Positions 9,082 to 18,015 of a stretch of 64,000 nucleotides of DNA are shown here, piece after piece (within the stretch, counting starts at the first letter, position 1; every line of letters begins with the position of its first letter). Source of the stretch: Cupriavidus pauculus. GTDB taxonomy: Bacteria; Pseudomonadota; Gammaproteobacteria; Burkholderiales; Burkholderiaceae. Below the pieces are notes generated by a model. It saw nothing but the letters and a program-made list of their open reading frames with translations. It was not told where the DNA came from and made no database searches. The stretch is taken from assembly GCF_008693385.1 (NCBI RefSeq), contig NZ_CP044065.1, forward strand, positions 2,976,001 to 3,040,000. Direction: 5' to 3'. The position numbers and the translations under genes are program-made.

Positions 9082-9969
9082 ATGCAACGACAGCGCATTT
9101 TTTCATGGTTTGCAGCTATTACCGCCTGTGTGGCGCTCGTGGCACTGGGCGGCTGCAACGCGATGAAGCTTGGCTATCAGCAGGGTGACCGGCTGGCCTA
9201 CTGGTGGGTGGACCGGTATGTGGACGTCTCCGACGCCCAGGAGCCGCCGACGCGCGAGGCCATCCACCGGTTCTTCAGCTGGCACCGCCGCCAGCAGCTG
9301 CCGGAGATCGCCACGGTGCTGACGCGCGTCAAGGGCGAGGTCGCCCAGCCCGTCAGCGCCGCGATGGTCCAGCAGGTCCAGCAGGACACCCAGCGGCTGG
9401 GCCGGCAGGCCTTCGAGAACGCGGTGCCGGATCTGGCCGACCTGCTGCTGACGCTGACGCCGGAGCAGATCGAGCGCATGCAGGCCAAGTTCGACGAGAG
9501 CAACGCCAAATACCGCAAGGAGTTCCTGCGCGGCAACGAGGCAGCACGCACCGATGCGCGCTTCGACAAGGTGATGGAGTACGCGAAGCTGATCTACGGC
9601 CGGTTCTCGACCGAGCAGGAAAAGGCCATCCGGGAGGCCATGGGGCCGTACATGCAGGGCGCGGAAGCCCGGTATGCCCAGCGTGTGCAGCGGCAGAAGG
9701 AATGGGTGGCGCTGGCGAAGGAAGTCCAGGGCTCGCACCCGCCCAAACCGCAGGTGGAGCAGATGCTGCGCCGCTATGCGGACCAGTGGCAGCGCCCCGG
9801 CAAGGAGAACAGCCAGCCCGGCGTGGACCTGACGGTCACGATCGCGAACCTGACGACGCCCGAGCAGAAGGCCCACGCGGTGGACCGGTTCCAGAAGTGG
9901 ATCGACGATACGCGCTCGCTGATCCGGGAAGGCAACGGTCCGTCGCCGTCGCAGGCGTCCAACAATTGA
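9082..9969 (+). CDS. DUF6279-type outer-membrane lipoprotein
   Basis: A 295-residue predicted lipoprotein. From the ATG at 9082 it begins MQRQRIFSWF, then a hydrophobic run, then a lipobox ending ALGGC (Cys about 25). The mature part has YWWVDRYVDV and many helical, charged repeats, as in the DUF6279 family of betaproteobacterial lipoproteins of unknown function. A GTG at 8896 with an excellent AGGAGGT would add 62 codons in frame, but that would bury the signal peptide, so I reject it. The gene is divergent from glmU and convergent with the ornithine cyclodeaminase gene. Confidence 0.75.
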   Translation: MQRQRIFSWFAAITACVALVALGGCNAMKLGYQQGDRLAYWWVDRYVDVSDAQEPPTREAIHRFFSWHRRQQLPEIATVLTRVKGEVAQPVSAAMVQQVQQDTQRLGRQAFENAVPDLADLLLTLTPEQIERMQAKFDESNAKYRKEFLRGNEAARTDARFDKVMEYAKLIYGRFSTEQEKAIREAMGPYMQGAEARYAQRVQRQKEWVALAKEVQGSHPPKPQVEQMLRRYADQWQRPGKENSQPGVDLTVTIANLTTPEQKAHAVDRFQKWIDDTRSLIREGNGPSPSQASNN

Positions 9970-10017
9970 TCGCGCAATGGGCCGTTTGAGACGGCCGCTT
10001 CAGACGTCGGCCGGCGG

Positions 10018-11163
10018 TCAGGCGATGGCCGCCTCGGCCGCGACCCGCCCGGAGGCCGCACGTCCAGCCGGCGCGACCTCCCGAAGCAGCGCGAACAGAT
10101 CCTTCGGATCGTCCTGCCGCGGCACCAGATCGAGCGCCTGGCCGAGGCCGAGCGCCTCCGCGCTGTCTCGCAGGTAGCGCAGCGCCGAGTAGTCCTCGAG
10201 CGCAAAGCCCACCGAGTCGAACACAGTGATCTGGCTTGCCTCGGTCCGGCCGGGCACGCTACCGGCCAGCACCTGCCAGAGCTCCGTCACCGCGAAGTCC
10301 GCCGGCATCTGCTGGCAATCGCCCTCGATGCGGCTCTGCGGCTCGTACTCGACGAACACGCTTGCCCGGCGCAGCACGTCCGGATGGAGCTCGGTCTTGC
10401 CGGGGCAATCGCCGCCCACGGCGTTCAGATGCAGGCCCGGCGCCAGCATGTCCGGCGTGATGATCGTCGCGTAGGTCTTGTCGGCGGTAACGGTGGTGAC
10501 GATATCCGCGCCGCGCACGGCCTCGGCCGTACTGGCGCACGCCACGATCTCCAGACCGTCGATGCCGTGCAGGTTGCGCGCGAGCTTGCGCGTGGCGTCC
10601 GCATCCACGTCATACACGCGCAACGTGCGAATGCCGAGCAGGTAATGGAACGCCAGCGCCTGGAACTCGGCCTGCGCGCCGTTGCCGATCAGCGCCATCG
10701 TGGCCGCGTCGTGCCGCGCCAGCCGGCGCGCCGCCACCACCGACGTGGCCGCGGTACGCAGCGCCGTGGTCAGCGTGAGTTCCGACAGCAGCAGCGGCAT
10801 GCCCGTCGAGACCTCGGCCAGCGTGCCGAAGGCCATCACGGTGGGCAGGCCGTCGGCGGTGTTGGCCGGATGGCCGTTCACGTACTTGAAGCTGTAGAGA
10901 TCCGCGTCGGCGATCGGCATCAGCTCGATCACGCCACGCGCCGAATGGGCAGCGGTGCGCGCGGATTTGTCGAAGTCCTGCCAGCGCAGGTAGTCCTCCT
11001 CGATGTAGCGCGCCATCTGCCGCAGCACGTGCGGCAGGCCCTGGACGGCGACGATGCGGGAGACATCGGTGAGAGACAGGAAACGGGTAAACGAGCGGGT
11101 AAACGAGTGGGTAAGCGAGCGGGCCATGGTCCGGTAATCCAATGCAGTGATAACCGGATCCAT
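10018..11163 (-). CDS. ornithine cyclodeaminase family protein
   Basis: A 381-residue member of the ornithine cyclodeaminase / mu-crystallin family, which uses NAD(H) to convert ornithine to proline or acts as a ketimine reductase. The Rossmann segment ATMALIGNGAQAEFQALAF and the VTTVTADKTY and HLNAVGGDCPGK segments are typical. The 'GDCPGKTELHPD' version is the form seen in true ornithine cyclodeaminases. The start is either ATG 11163, with weak GGAA, or ATG 11127. The N-terminus is unusual: residues 15-27 come from a 12-base tandem repeat. It stands alone between the lipoprotein gene and ttcA. Confidence 0.85.
   Translation of the reverse strand: MDPVITALDYRTMARSLTHSFTRSFTRFLSLTDVSRIVAVQGLPHVLRQMARYIEEDYLRWQDFDKSARTAAHSARGVIELMPIADADLYSFKYVNGHPANTADGLPTVMAFGTLAEVSTGMPLLLSELTLTTALRTAATSVVAARRLARHDAATMALIGNGAQAEFQALAFHYLLGIRTLRVYDVDADATRKLARNLHGIDGLEIVACASTAEAVRGADIVTTVTADKTYATIITPDMLAPGLHLNAVGGDCPGKTELHPDVLRRASVFVEYEPQSRIEGDCQQMPADFAVTELWQVLAGSVPGRTEASQITVFDSVGFALEDYSALRYLRDSAEALGLGQALDLVPRQDDPKDLFALLREVAPAGRAASGRVAAEAAIA
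11085..11120. repeat. 12-base tandem repeat in the cyclodeaminase 5' end
   Basis: Three consecutive copies of GGGTAAACGAGC, the second and third with one change each, plus a partial fourth unit. Read on the minus strand they encode a repeating S-F-T-R/H type tetrapeptide. The period is a multiple of three, so changes in copy number would keep the frame. Confidence 0.8.
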
Positions 11164-11255
11164 TGTTCCAGCGGCCCGCGCCACGCAGAAGCCACCGTTT
11201 CGTGACGAAAACGCAGCCGCGCTGACATTTCGCCAGCACGGATCGAACGTTTCGC

Positions 11256-12185
11256 TCAGGAGTGCGCCTTGGCCTCGGCCCCCGCATCGCCGCGCTCGAA
11301 GCGCACGAACTCGATGCGGTTCTCCTCGGCGCTGCCCGCGAACACGAGCGGCTGCTGCGAGAACGTGGTCTCGCCGAACAGCGAGGCCTCGTCCACCTTG
11401 GCCAGGCCCGTGGCCAGCCCCGTGAACGGGAACAGATCGGTGTCGGCCAGATGGGAGGGCACGACGTTGCGCAGCGACGCGAAGATATTGTCGATGCGGC
11501 CGGGATTCTCGCGCTCCCACGACTGCAGCATCTCGCTCACCTTCTTGCGTTGCAGGTTCTCCTGCGAGCCGCACAGATTGCAAGGGATGATCGGAAAGGC
11601 CATCGCGCGCGCATAGCTCGCGATCTCCTTCTCCGGGCAGTAGGCGAGCGGGCGAATCACGATATGCTGGCCGTCGTCGGTGGCGAGCTTGGGCGGCATC
11701 GCCTTCATCTTGCCGCCGAAGAACATGTTCAGGAAGAACGTCTGGACGATATCGTCGCGATGATGGCCCAGCGCGATCTTGTTGGCCCCGAGCTCCTTCG
11801 CCGTGCGGTAGATCACGCCGCGGCGCAGGCGCGAACACAGCGAGCACGTGGTCTTGCCCTCGGGCACCTTCTCCTTGACGATCGAATACGTGTCCGCCTC
11901 GACGATCACGTACTCCACGCCGGTGGACTTCAGGTACTCGGGCAGGATGTGCTCGGGGAAACCCGGCTGCTTCTGATCGAGATTCATCGCGATCAGCTTG
12001 AACTGGATGGGCGCGCGCTTCTGCAGCGCCATCAGGACCGACAGCATGGTGTACGAGTCCTTGCCGCCGCTCATGCACACGAGCACGGTATCGCCGTCCT
12101 CGATCATGCCGAAGTCGCCAATGGCCTTGCCAGTCAGCGACTGGAGGCGCGTTTCGAGACGATAGAAGTTAGCGGAGTGACTCAT
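11256..12185 (-). CDS. ttcA: tRNA 2-thiocytidine(32) synthetase TtcA
   Basis: TtcA thiolates C32 in the anticodon loop of certain tRNAs, using ATP and a [4Fe-4S] cluster. The PP-loop SGGKDS is at 39-44. The cluster cysteines fit CSLC (C113, C116) and a later CNLC (C201, C204). The length of 309 residues is typical. The ATG at 12185 gives [11 protein letters not shown], with a nearby GGGA-poor leader, so the ribosome site is weak. It follows folB on the same strand, 58 bases downstream. Confidence 0.95.
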   Translation of the reverse strand: MSHSANFYRLETRLQSLTGKAIGDFGMIEDGDTVLVCMSGGKDSYTMLSVLMALQKRAPIQFKLIAMNLDQKQPGFPEHILPEYLKSTGVEYVIVEADTYSIVKEKVPEGKTTCSLCSRLRRGVIYRTAKELGANKIALGHHRDDIVQTFFLNMFFGGKMKAMPPKLATDDGQHIVIRPLAYCPEKEIASYARAMAFPIIPCNLCGSQENLQRKKVSEMLQSWERENPGRIDNIFASLRNVVPSHLADTDLFPFTGLATGLAKVDEASLFGETTFSQQPLVFAGSAEENRIEFVRFERGDAGAEAKAHS

Positions 12186-12243
12186 AGGGCATTGCAGGGA
12201 GATCGGCGGCGGGCCCGTATTCTACTTGAGCCGCCCCGAACGT

Positions 12244-12645
12244 TCAGACCGGCTTGATGTGGAAGACTTCCACGCCCACCGAGTCGCAATCCGGATACAC
12301 GTCCGGCTTCTCGGTGGAGACGCGCACCGCGCGCACCTGCGGATGCTGGAGCATCGCGCGCGCGAGGTCGTCGCACAGCGTTTCCTGCAGGTGGATATGG
12401 CCCTGCGCCATGCGCGCGGCCACGGTGCTGCGCATGAAGTCATAGTCCACGACCTCGTCGAGCTTGTCGGCGTGCGGCGTGCATTCGGCCAGCGGCACGA
12501 ACAGGTCGATATTGACCAGCACACGCTGCTCGCCTTTCTTCTCGAATTCATGCACGCCGATATTGATCTGCACTTCATAGTTGCGCAGGAACATTCGGCG
12601 GCAATCGGTCAGGCTGGGGTGGGATAGTGCGGCGAGCATGGTCAT
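12244..12645 (-). CDS. folB: dihydroneopterin aldolase
   Basis: FolB cleaves dihydroneopterin to 6-hydroxymethyl-dihydropterin in folate synthesis and usually forms an octamer. The sequence NYEVQINIGVHEFEKKG carries the conserved Glu after the GVH, and STEKPDVYPDCDSVGVEVF is the usual C-terminal strand. The protein has 133 residues. An internal Met at residue 18 (MFLRNYEV) is an alternative start that would match shorter homologues. It lies 4 bases downstream of the pteridine-reductase-like SDR, so the two form an operon in pterin metabolism. Confidence 0.93.
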   Translation of the reverse strand: MTMLAALSHPSLTDCRRMFLRNYEVQINIGVHEFEKKGEQRVLVNIDLFVPLAECTPHADKLDEVVDYDFMRSTVAARMAQGHIHLQETLCDDLARAMLQHPQVRAVRVSTEKPDVYPDCDSVGVEVFHIKPV

Positions 12646-12649
12646 GGGG

Positions 12650-13450
12650 TCATTCTGTGAGGAACATCACGTCGCGATGCAGCGGCATCAGGTGCTGCCC
12701 TCCGTCGACGTACAGCGTGGTGCCGGTCACCGCGCGGGCTGCCGCCAGATAGGCGACGGCCTGCGCGATATCCTCCGGCGTGGAAGACTTGCCGAGCGGC
12801 GTCATCTGATGCGCGCGGCTGAAGCCGGTACCGGTCTGTTCGCCGGACACCAGCGTGATGCCGGGCGCGACGCCCACCACGCGCAGGCGCGGCGCGAGCG
12901 CCTGCGCCAGCTGCATCGTGGCCGTCTGCAGCGCGGCCTTGGACAGCGTGTACGACAGGAAGTCCGGGTTCAGGTTGTCGAGTTTCTGGTCCAGCAGGTT
13001 GATCACGACACCCCTGGGACCTTCGTCGGCGTCCGTGGCCAGCGCCTTGTGCATCTCGCGCGCGAGCAGCAGCGGCGCGGCCACATTGGTGCGCATATGC
13101 GTGTCGAGCGACGCATAGGAGAAGCTCGTTGCCACGTCGTACTGGAACAGCGAGGCATTGTTGACGAGGCAGGTCGGCGTGCCGAGCGCCACCGCGCAGT
13201 CGGCGATCAGGCGGCCGGTCTCGGCCTCGTTCGCGAGATCCGCGCGCAGCACGGCCGCGCGGCGGCCCAGCGCGCGGATCTGCCCGGCCAGCGCCTCGGC
13301 CTCGGCCACCGAGCGGTTGCAGTGCACGGCCACGTCCCAGCCGTGCGCGGCCAGTTCGAGCGAGATGGCGCGGCCCAGCCGGCGCGCGCCACCGGTGACC
13401 AGCGCGACGCCGCGCGCGGTTGAGGTGTCAGGGGTCTGGGATGCGGGCAT
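12650..13450 (-). CDS. SDR oxidoreductase of the pteridine reductase (FolM/PTR1) type
   Basis: A 266-residue short-chain dehydrogenase. The cofactor motif is TGGARRLG at 19-26, the TGxxxRxG form typical of NADPH-dependent pteridine reductases. The catalytic triad reads D154, Y167, K171: Asp replaces the usual Ser, with the same 13- and 4-residue spacing as in trypanosomatid PTR1. This supports dihydropterin or dihydrofolate reduction, and the neighbouring folB fits. The start at 13450 is only 16 bases from the divergent methyltransferase gene, so its promoter must overlap that gene. The exact substrate is not shown by the sequence. Confidence 0.85.
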   Translation of the reverse strand: MPASQTPDTSTARGVALVTGGARRLGRAISLELAAHGWDVAVHCNRSVAEAEALAGQIRALGRRAAVLRADLANEAETGRLIADCAVALGTPTCLVNNASLFQYDVATSFSYASLDTHMRTNVAAPLLLAREMHKALATDADEGPRGVVINLLDQKLDNLNPDFLSYTLSKAALQTATMQLAQALAPRLRVVGVAPGITLVSGEQTGTGFSRAHQMTPLGKSSTPEDIAQAVAYLAAARAVTGTTLYVDGGQHLMPLHRDVMFLTE

Positions 13451-13466
13451 TGCTACAATTCGCGGT

Positions 13467-14672
13467 ATGCAGAAAGTCGCTAGTCTACCCCTTCCCCCTC
13501 AGGACGCGCAGGAAGCGTCGAATGCCCTTGCCGTGTGCATTGGCGATGCGATCGACGCCGGCGGCGGCTGGATCGGTTTCGACCGCTATATGTCGATGGC
13601 GCTGTACGCCCCTCGCCTTGGGTATTACAGCGGCGGCGCCGCCAAGTTCGGCCGCGACGCGCGCGACGGCAGCGACTTCATTACCGCGCCGGAGCTCACG
13701 CCGTTCTTCGCGCGCACGCTGGCGCGCGAGTTCGCGCCACTGATCGTGCAACAGGGCCTCCCCGCGGTCATGGAATTCGGCGCCGGCACGGGCCGCCTGG
13801 CCGCCGACCTGCTGCTCGCGCTCGAGTCGGAAGGCGCGCTGCCGGCGCAATATGCGATCGTCGAGCTGTCGGGCGAGCTGCGCGAGCGCCAGCGCCAGAC
13901 ACTGGCCGACCGCGCGCCGCACCTCGCGGACCGCGTGATCTGGCACGACATGCTGCCCGAGCGCTTCGAGGGTGTGATCGTCGGCAACGAGGTGCTGGAC
14001 GCGATGCCTGTGCGGCTGTTCGCGCGCGAGGGCGGCCGCTGGCATGAACGTGGCGTCAAGCGGGAAGGCACCGCGGGCTTCGCCTATCAGGACCGCGTGC
14101 TCGCCGACGCCGAAATCCCCGCCACGATCGCGGCCATCCCAGGCGACCACGATATGGTCACCGAAACCCATGCGGAGGCCGAGGGCTTTATCCGCGCGGT
14201 GGGCGGGCTGCTCACGCGCGGGGTCGCATTCTTCATCGACTACGGGTTTCCGGCCAGCGAGTATTACCACCCGCAGCGCTCCGGCGGCACGCTGATGTGT
14301 CACTACCGCCATCACGCGCACCCCGACCCGTTCCTCTACCCCGGCCTGCAGGACATCACCGCGCACGTGAACTTCACGGGCGTGGCCGAGGCGGCGGTCG
14401 AGGCCGGGATGCAGGTCGCGGGATTCTGCTCGCAGGCGCGATTCCTGATGAACGCCGGCATCACCGAACTGCTGATGACGCTCGATCCCAATGACACGCG
14501 GGCTTTCCTGCCGGCCGCCAATGCGGTGCAGAAGCTGCTGTCGGAGGCGGAGATGGGCGAACTGTTCAAGGTCATCGCGCTGTCGCGCGGCTTCGGTACG
14601 ATCGGTGCCGATGACGACCTCCATCCCGTCCTCGCCGGATTCCAGCGCGGCGATCGCACCCATTCCCTCTGA
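13467..14672 (+). CDS. MidA/NDUFAF7-family SAM-dependent methyltransferase
   Basis: A 401-residue class I methyltransferase of the DUF185 family. The SAM motif EFGAGTGR is at 103-110, and IGFDRYMSMALYAPRLGYY near the N-terminus is typical. Mitochondrial NDUFAF7 methylates an arginine in complex I subunit NDUFS2; the bacterial substrate is unknown. The start is ATG 13467, chosen by homology over an upstream in-frame start that would run through the divergent SDR gene. A TACAAT box at 13454-13459 lies only 7 bases before the ATG, so the transcript may be leaderless or nearly so. The DUF2905 gene follows 3 bases after the stop. Confidence 0.9.
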   Translation: MQKVASLPLPPQDAQEASNALAVCIGDAIDAGGGWIGFDRYMSMALYAPRLGYYSGGAAKFGRDARDGSDFITAPELTPFFARTLAREFAPLIVQQGLPAVMEFGAGTGRLAADLLLALESEGALPAQYAIVELSGELRERQRQTLADRAPHLADRVIWHDMLPERFEGVIVGNEVLDAMPVRLFAREGGRWHERGVKREGTAGFAYQDRVLADAEIPATIAAIPGDHDMVTETHAEAEGFIRAVGGLLTRGVAFFIDYGFPASEYYHPQRSGGTLMCHYRHHAHPDPFLYPGLQDITAHVNFTGVAEAAVEAGMQVAGFCSQARFLMNAGITELLMTLDPNDTRAFLPAANAVQKLLSEAEMGELFKVIALSRGFGTIGADDDLHPVLAGFQRGDRTHSL

Positions 14673-14675
14673 CCC

Positions 14676-14870
14676 ATGCTGCGCTGGACGCTGACCATCT
14701 TCTTCTGCGTGATCGTGCTGTCGGCCGCGCTGCCGTGGCTGCAGAAGCTCGGCCTCGGCCGACTGCCCGGCGACGTGCGCTTCCGCCTGTTCGGCCGCGA
14801 ATACGTGCTGCCGTTCGCATCGACGATCCTGCTGTCGCTGGCCGCGCTGGTGATCGGCCGGCTGTTGTAG
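14676..14870 (+). CDS. DUF2905 small membrane protein
   Basis: A 64-residue protein with two membrane helices (about 5-22 and 46-63) joined by the conserved segment GLGRLPGDVRFRLFGREYVLPF, which is shortened here to its core LGRLPGD and YVLPF. This is the DUF2905 pattern. The function is unknown. It starts 3 bases after the methyltransferase stop and so shares its transcript. It converges on cca. Confidence 0.9.
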   Translation: MLRWTLTIFFCVIVLSAALPWLQKLGLGRLPGDVRFRLFGREYVLPFASTILLSLAALVIGRLL

Positions 14871-14891
14871 GACGCGTCCCGCCAGACAGCG

Positions 14892-16130
14892 TTACGCCAC
14901 GCCCAGCCGCCCGGCCACGGCCGCCACGCGTGCTTCGTGCACGCGGCTCTTGATCCGCGACACGTCATCCGCGCATTCCCGCGCGATGGCCCCCGCGTCG
15001 ATGGACGACGCGGCATCCAGTGCCTCCAGCAGGCGCGCGGTCTGCGGGTAGTCGCGATCCTCGAACCCGAGCCGGCCGCGCGCATCGGCCTCGCACGCAC
15101 GCAGGGCCTCCGCAAAGCGCTCGGGCTTGCGCAGCGCATCGCAACGTTCGAGCAGCCGCGTCACGGCCGCCGCGCCGAATTCCATCGAGCGATGGATATT
15201 GCCGTGCTCGCGCGCGACCACGAGTGCCAGCTCGCGGCATTCGTTGGGCACGCGCAGGCGTTTGCAGACCTGTTCGAGCAGCTTGACGCTGCGCTCCTCG
15301 TGGCCGGTATGACGCGGCAATACATCGTCGGGCGTGGTGCCCTTGCCTAGGTCGTGCACGAGCGCGGCGAACCGCACGGGCAGCGACGCGCCGACCGACG
15401 CCGCGTAGTCGAGCACCATCATCACATGCACGCCCGTATCGACCTCGGGGTGGTAGTCCGCGCGCTGCGGCACACCCCACAGACGCTCGAGCTCGGGCAT
15501 CAGCCGCGCCAGCGCCCCACACTCGCGCAGCACCGCGAACATGCGCGACGGTTTCGCTTCCATCAGCCCGCGCGCGAGCTCCTGCCACACGCGTTCGGGC
15601 ACCAGCGCATCGACCTCGCCCGCCTCCACCATCGCGCGCATCAGCGCGACGGTCTCCGGCACGACCGTGAAGTCATGAAAGCGCGCCGCGAACCGGGCCG
15701 CGCGCAGGATGCGCACGGGGTCCTCGGCGAATGCATCGGACACATGGCGGAACTGCTTCGCCGCAAGGTCCTGCCGCCCGTTGTACGGATCGATGACCGG
15801 ACCCACGAGGTTGCCCGCGTCATCGACGGCGCGCGCCATCGCATTGATCGTGAGGTCCCGCCGCACGAGGTCGTCCTCGAGCGTCACGTCGGCGCCGCAG
15901 TAGAACGCAAACCCCTTGTAGCCCACGGCGGTCTTGCGCTCGGTGCGCGCGAGCGCGTACTCGGCCTTCGTCTGCGGATGCAGGAATACCGGAAAGTCCT
16001 TGCCCACGGGCTTGTAGCCAAGGCGCTCCATCTCTTCGGGCGTGGCGCCCACGACCACGTAGTCGCGATCCTGGCTCGGCTTGCCGAGCAGTTCGTCGCG
16101 AATGGCGCCACCCACGGCGTAGACCTGCAT
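14892..16130 (-). CDS. cca: multifunctional CCA tRNA nucleotidyltransferase
   Basis: Adds or repairs the 3' CCA of tRNAs. The class II nucleotidyltransferase signature GGAIRD is at 7-12 with catalytic Asp residues in QDRDY (21-24), and RRDLTINAMA follows. The length of 412 residues and an HD domain (ALVHDLGKG, about residue 225) mark the E. coli-type enzyme, which also has phosphatase and 2',3'-cyclic phosphodiesterase activity. The start at ATG 16130 was chosen because MQVYAVGG is the conserved N-terminus; a much longer open frame upstream overlaps the GST gene and is noise. The GST gene is 14 bases upstream on the same strand. Confidence 0.95.
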   Translation of the reverse strand: MQVYAVGGAIRDELLGKPSQDRDYVVVGATPEEMERLGYKPVGKDFPVFLHPQTKAEYALARTERKTAVGYKGFAFYCGADVTLEDDLVRRDLTINAMARAVDDAGNLVGPVIDPYNGRQDLAAKQFRHVSDAFAEDPVRILRAARFAARFHDFTVVPETVALMRAMVEAGEVDALVPERVWQELARGLMEAKPSRMFAVLRECGALARLMPELERLWGVPQRADYHPEVDTGVHVMMVLDYAASVGASLPVRFAALVHDLGKGTTPDDVLPRHTGHEERSVKLLEQVCKRLRVPNECRELALVVAREHGNIHRSMEFGAAAVTRLLERCDALRKPERFAEALRACEADARGRLGFEDRDYPQTARLLEALDAASSIDAGAIARECADDVSRIKSRVHEARVAAVAGRLGVA

Positions 16131-16144
16131 GTCGCGATGCCCGC

Positions 16145-16828
16145 TCAGAGCACGATCGCGTCGTCGCGATCGGGCGTCGTGCGATACGGCTCGTCGGCGA
16201 GCAGGAAATCGCGCTCTTCGCGCGCGGCGGCCACCCATGCCTGCATCGACGGCAGCGAAAGGATGAAGTCCGCATATGCCTTCGCGTCGTCGGGCAGGTG
16301 GATGCCGTACGTCGCAAAGCGCGACACCACGGGCGCATAGAACGCATCGGCGACCGTGAACGTGCCGAACAGGAACGGCCCCTTGCCACCGTGTCGCGCA
16401 CGCAGATCGCTCCAGATGGCGGCGATGCGATCGACGTCGCGCTGCACCGACGTGTTCCACCCCATGCCGGGCAGCACCGCGGTGCAATTCATCGGCAACT
16501 GGCTCCGCACGTGCGGAAAGCCCGAATGCATCTCCGCGCAGATCGAGCGCGCATGCGCGCGCGCCGCGGTGTCGGCGGGCCACAGCCGCTTCTCCGGAAA
16601 GCGCTCGGCCACGTACTCGCTGATCGCGAGCGAGTCCCATACATGCACGTCGCCGTCGATCAGCACCGGCACCTTGCCCGCGGGCGAATGCTTGCGGATC
16701 TCGGCGTCGAACTCCGGCGTCGACAGGCGCACGGGAATCTCCTCGAACGGGATGCCCGCCTCCCGCAGCAGCAGCCACGGGCGCAGCGACCAGGACGAAT
16801 ATTTCTTGTTGCCGATGACGAGCTTCAT
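16145..16828 (-). CDS. glutathione S-transferase family protein
   Basis: A 227-residue cytosolic GST. The N-terminal thioredoxin-like domain starts KLVIGNKKYSSWSLRPWLLL, where the SSWSLR segment holds the glutathione-activating Ser, and continues to GKVPVLIDGD and DSLAISEYVAERFP. The C-terminal helical domain follows. The start at ATG 16828 fits this N-terminus; the open frame to 17002 is unlikely coding. The subclass resembles YfcF/zeta-like GSTs. It is likely co-transcribed with cca. Confidence 0.88.
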   Translation of the reverse strand: MKLVIGNKKYSSWSLRPWLLLREAGIPFEEIPVRLSTPEFDAEIRKHSPAGKVPVLIDGDVHVWDSLAISEYVAERFPEKRLWPADTAARAHARSICAEMHSGFPHVRSQLPMNCTAVLPGMGWNTSVQRDVDRIAAIWSDLRARHGGKGPFLFGTFTVADAFYAPVVSRFATYGIHLPDDAKAYADFILSLPSMQAWVAAAREERDFLLADEPYRTTPDRDDAIVL

Positions 16829-16937
16829 GACGCAAATCCTTGGGGGAACGGTTGTGGCCTGCAGCCGGCCATTGTAGCCAGCGTCACCGGCAGCCATCAA
16901 ATGAATTGCGCTCGCAACGGTGTGAGCGGGACTCACA

Positions 16938-17960
16938 TCAGCGGTGGACGCTCCCGCGCATGACCTGTAGCTGCTCTTCGCGATTGCGGCCGGCCAGCAC
17001 ATCCGTCATGACCGATTCGAGGCTCGCCGGACGCAGGTTCAGCTCGTGCGCGAGCGGCGCTTCCAGGACGTTGTCGAGCCGCATCGAGTCGAGGTTGTCG
17101 CGCGTCATCACCGGCCCGCCCGGCATATGCTCCAGCACCGCGGCCTGCACGCGCGCGAGCGCGTCCGGCAGCGCGATGACGGGACGCGGATGCCCCGAGG
17201 CGCGGCCCGCGAAGCGCACGAGTTCCTCGAGCGTATAGACCTGCGGACCGCCCAGATCGTATGCATGCCCGATAGTCTGCGGCGTGACCATCGCATTCAG
17301 GAAGGCCTGCACGACGTCCTGCACGAACACGGGCTGGAAGCGCGCATGGGCGCAGGCGAGCGGCACCACGGGCGCCATCTGCTGCATCTGCGCGAAGAGG
17401 TTCAGGAAATGGTCGTCGGGACCGAACACGACGGAGGGGCGGAACACGGTCCAGTCGAGGCCCGACTCGCGCACGATGCGTTCGCCATCGCCCTTGCTGC
17501 GCAGGTACATCGAGGGGCCCGCGCTGTCCGCGCCGAGTGCGCTCATATGGAGCAGGCGGCGAACGCCGGTGCGCTGGCAGGACTCGACGATCTGCCGCGG
17601 CATCTCCACGTGCGCGGTGGCAAACGCTTCGCCGTACGGATCGCCGCGCTCGCCATGCAGCACGCCGACGAGGTTCACGACGATGCCATCGACACCGAGC
17701 GAACCGATCGCGTCGTCGAGCGCGGCGCCATCGGCGAGCCCGAGCTCCACCACTTCCACGCGCGGCAGCAGCAACAGGTGCTGCGCGTGCTCGAGGTTGC
17801 GCGACCCCGCGAGAATGCGCTCGGGCGCGATGGGACTATCGGGATTGGAGGTGGGGTCGAGCGGTGCGCCCGACGCCGAGGCCGCGCCGGCCAGGCGCGA
17901 GATGAGGTGACTGCCGATGAAACCGGCGCCCCCGATGACGAGGACATTGCTGGTCTGCAT
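16938..17960 (-). CDS. NDUFA9-like NAD(P)-binding protein (atypical SDR)
   Basis: A 340-residue atypical short-chain dehydrogenase. The Rossmann motif VLVIGGAGFIGSHL is at 6-19. VVNLVGVLHG, LLHMSALGAD and the YLRSKGDGE motif (Tyr and Lys retained) follow, as in complex I NDUFA9-like and NmrA-like proteins. Plant and bacterial relatives act in quinone or respiratory complex assembly or bind NADPH without known catalysis. It is a single gene upstream of the GST and downstream of the transglycosylase on the same strand. Confidence 0.85.
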   Translation of the reverse strand: MQTSNVLVIGGAGFIGSHLISRLAGAASASGAPLDPTSNPDSPIAPERILAGSRNLEHAQHLLLLPRVEVVELGLADGAALDDAIGSLGVDGIVVNLVGVLHGERGDPYGEAFATAHVEMPRQIVESCQRTGVRRLLHMSALGADSAGPSMYLRSKGDGERIVRESGLDWTVFRPSVVFGPDDHFLNLFAQMQQMAPVVPLACAHARFQPVFVQDVVQAFLNAMVTPQTIGHAYDLGGPQVYTLEELVRFAGRASGHPRPVIALPDALARVQAAVLEHMPGGPVMTRDNLDSMRLDNVLEAPLAHELNLRPASLESVMTDVLAGRNREEQLQVMRGSVHR

Positions 17961-18015
17961 GGTTGGCTCCGTGTCGCTGGTCTACAAGACAGTCATGCGA
18001 TCACGGAGCCAGCCA

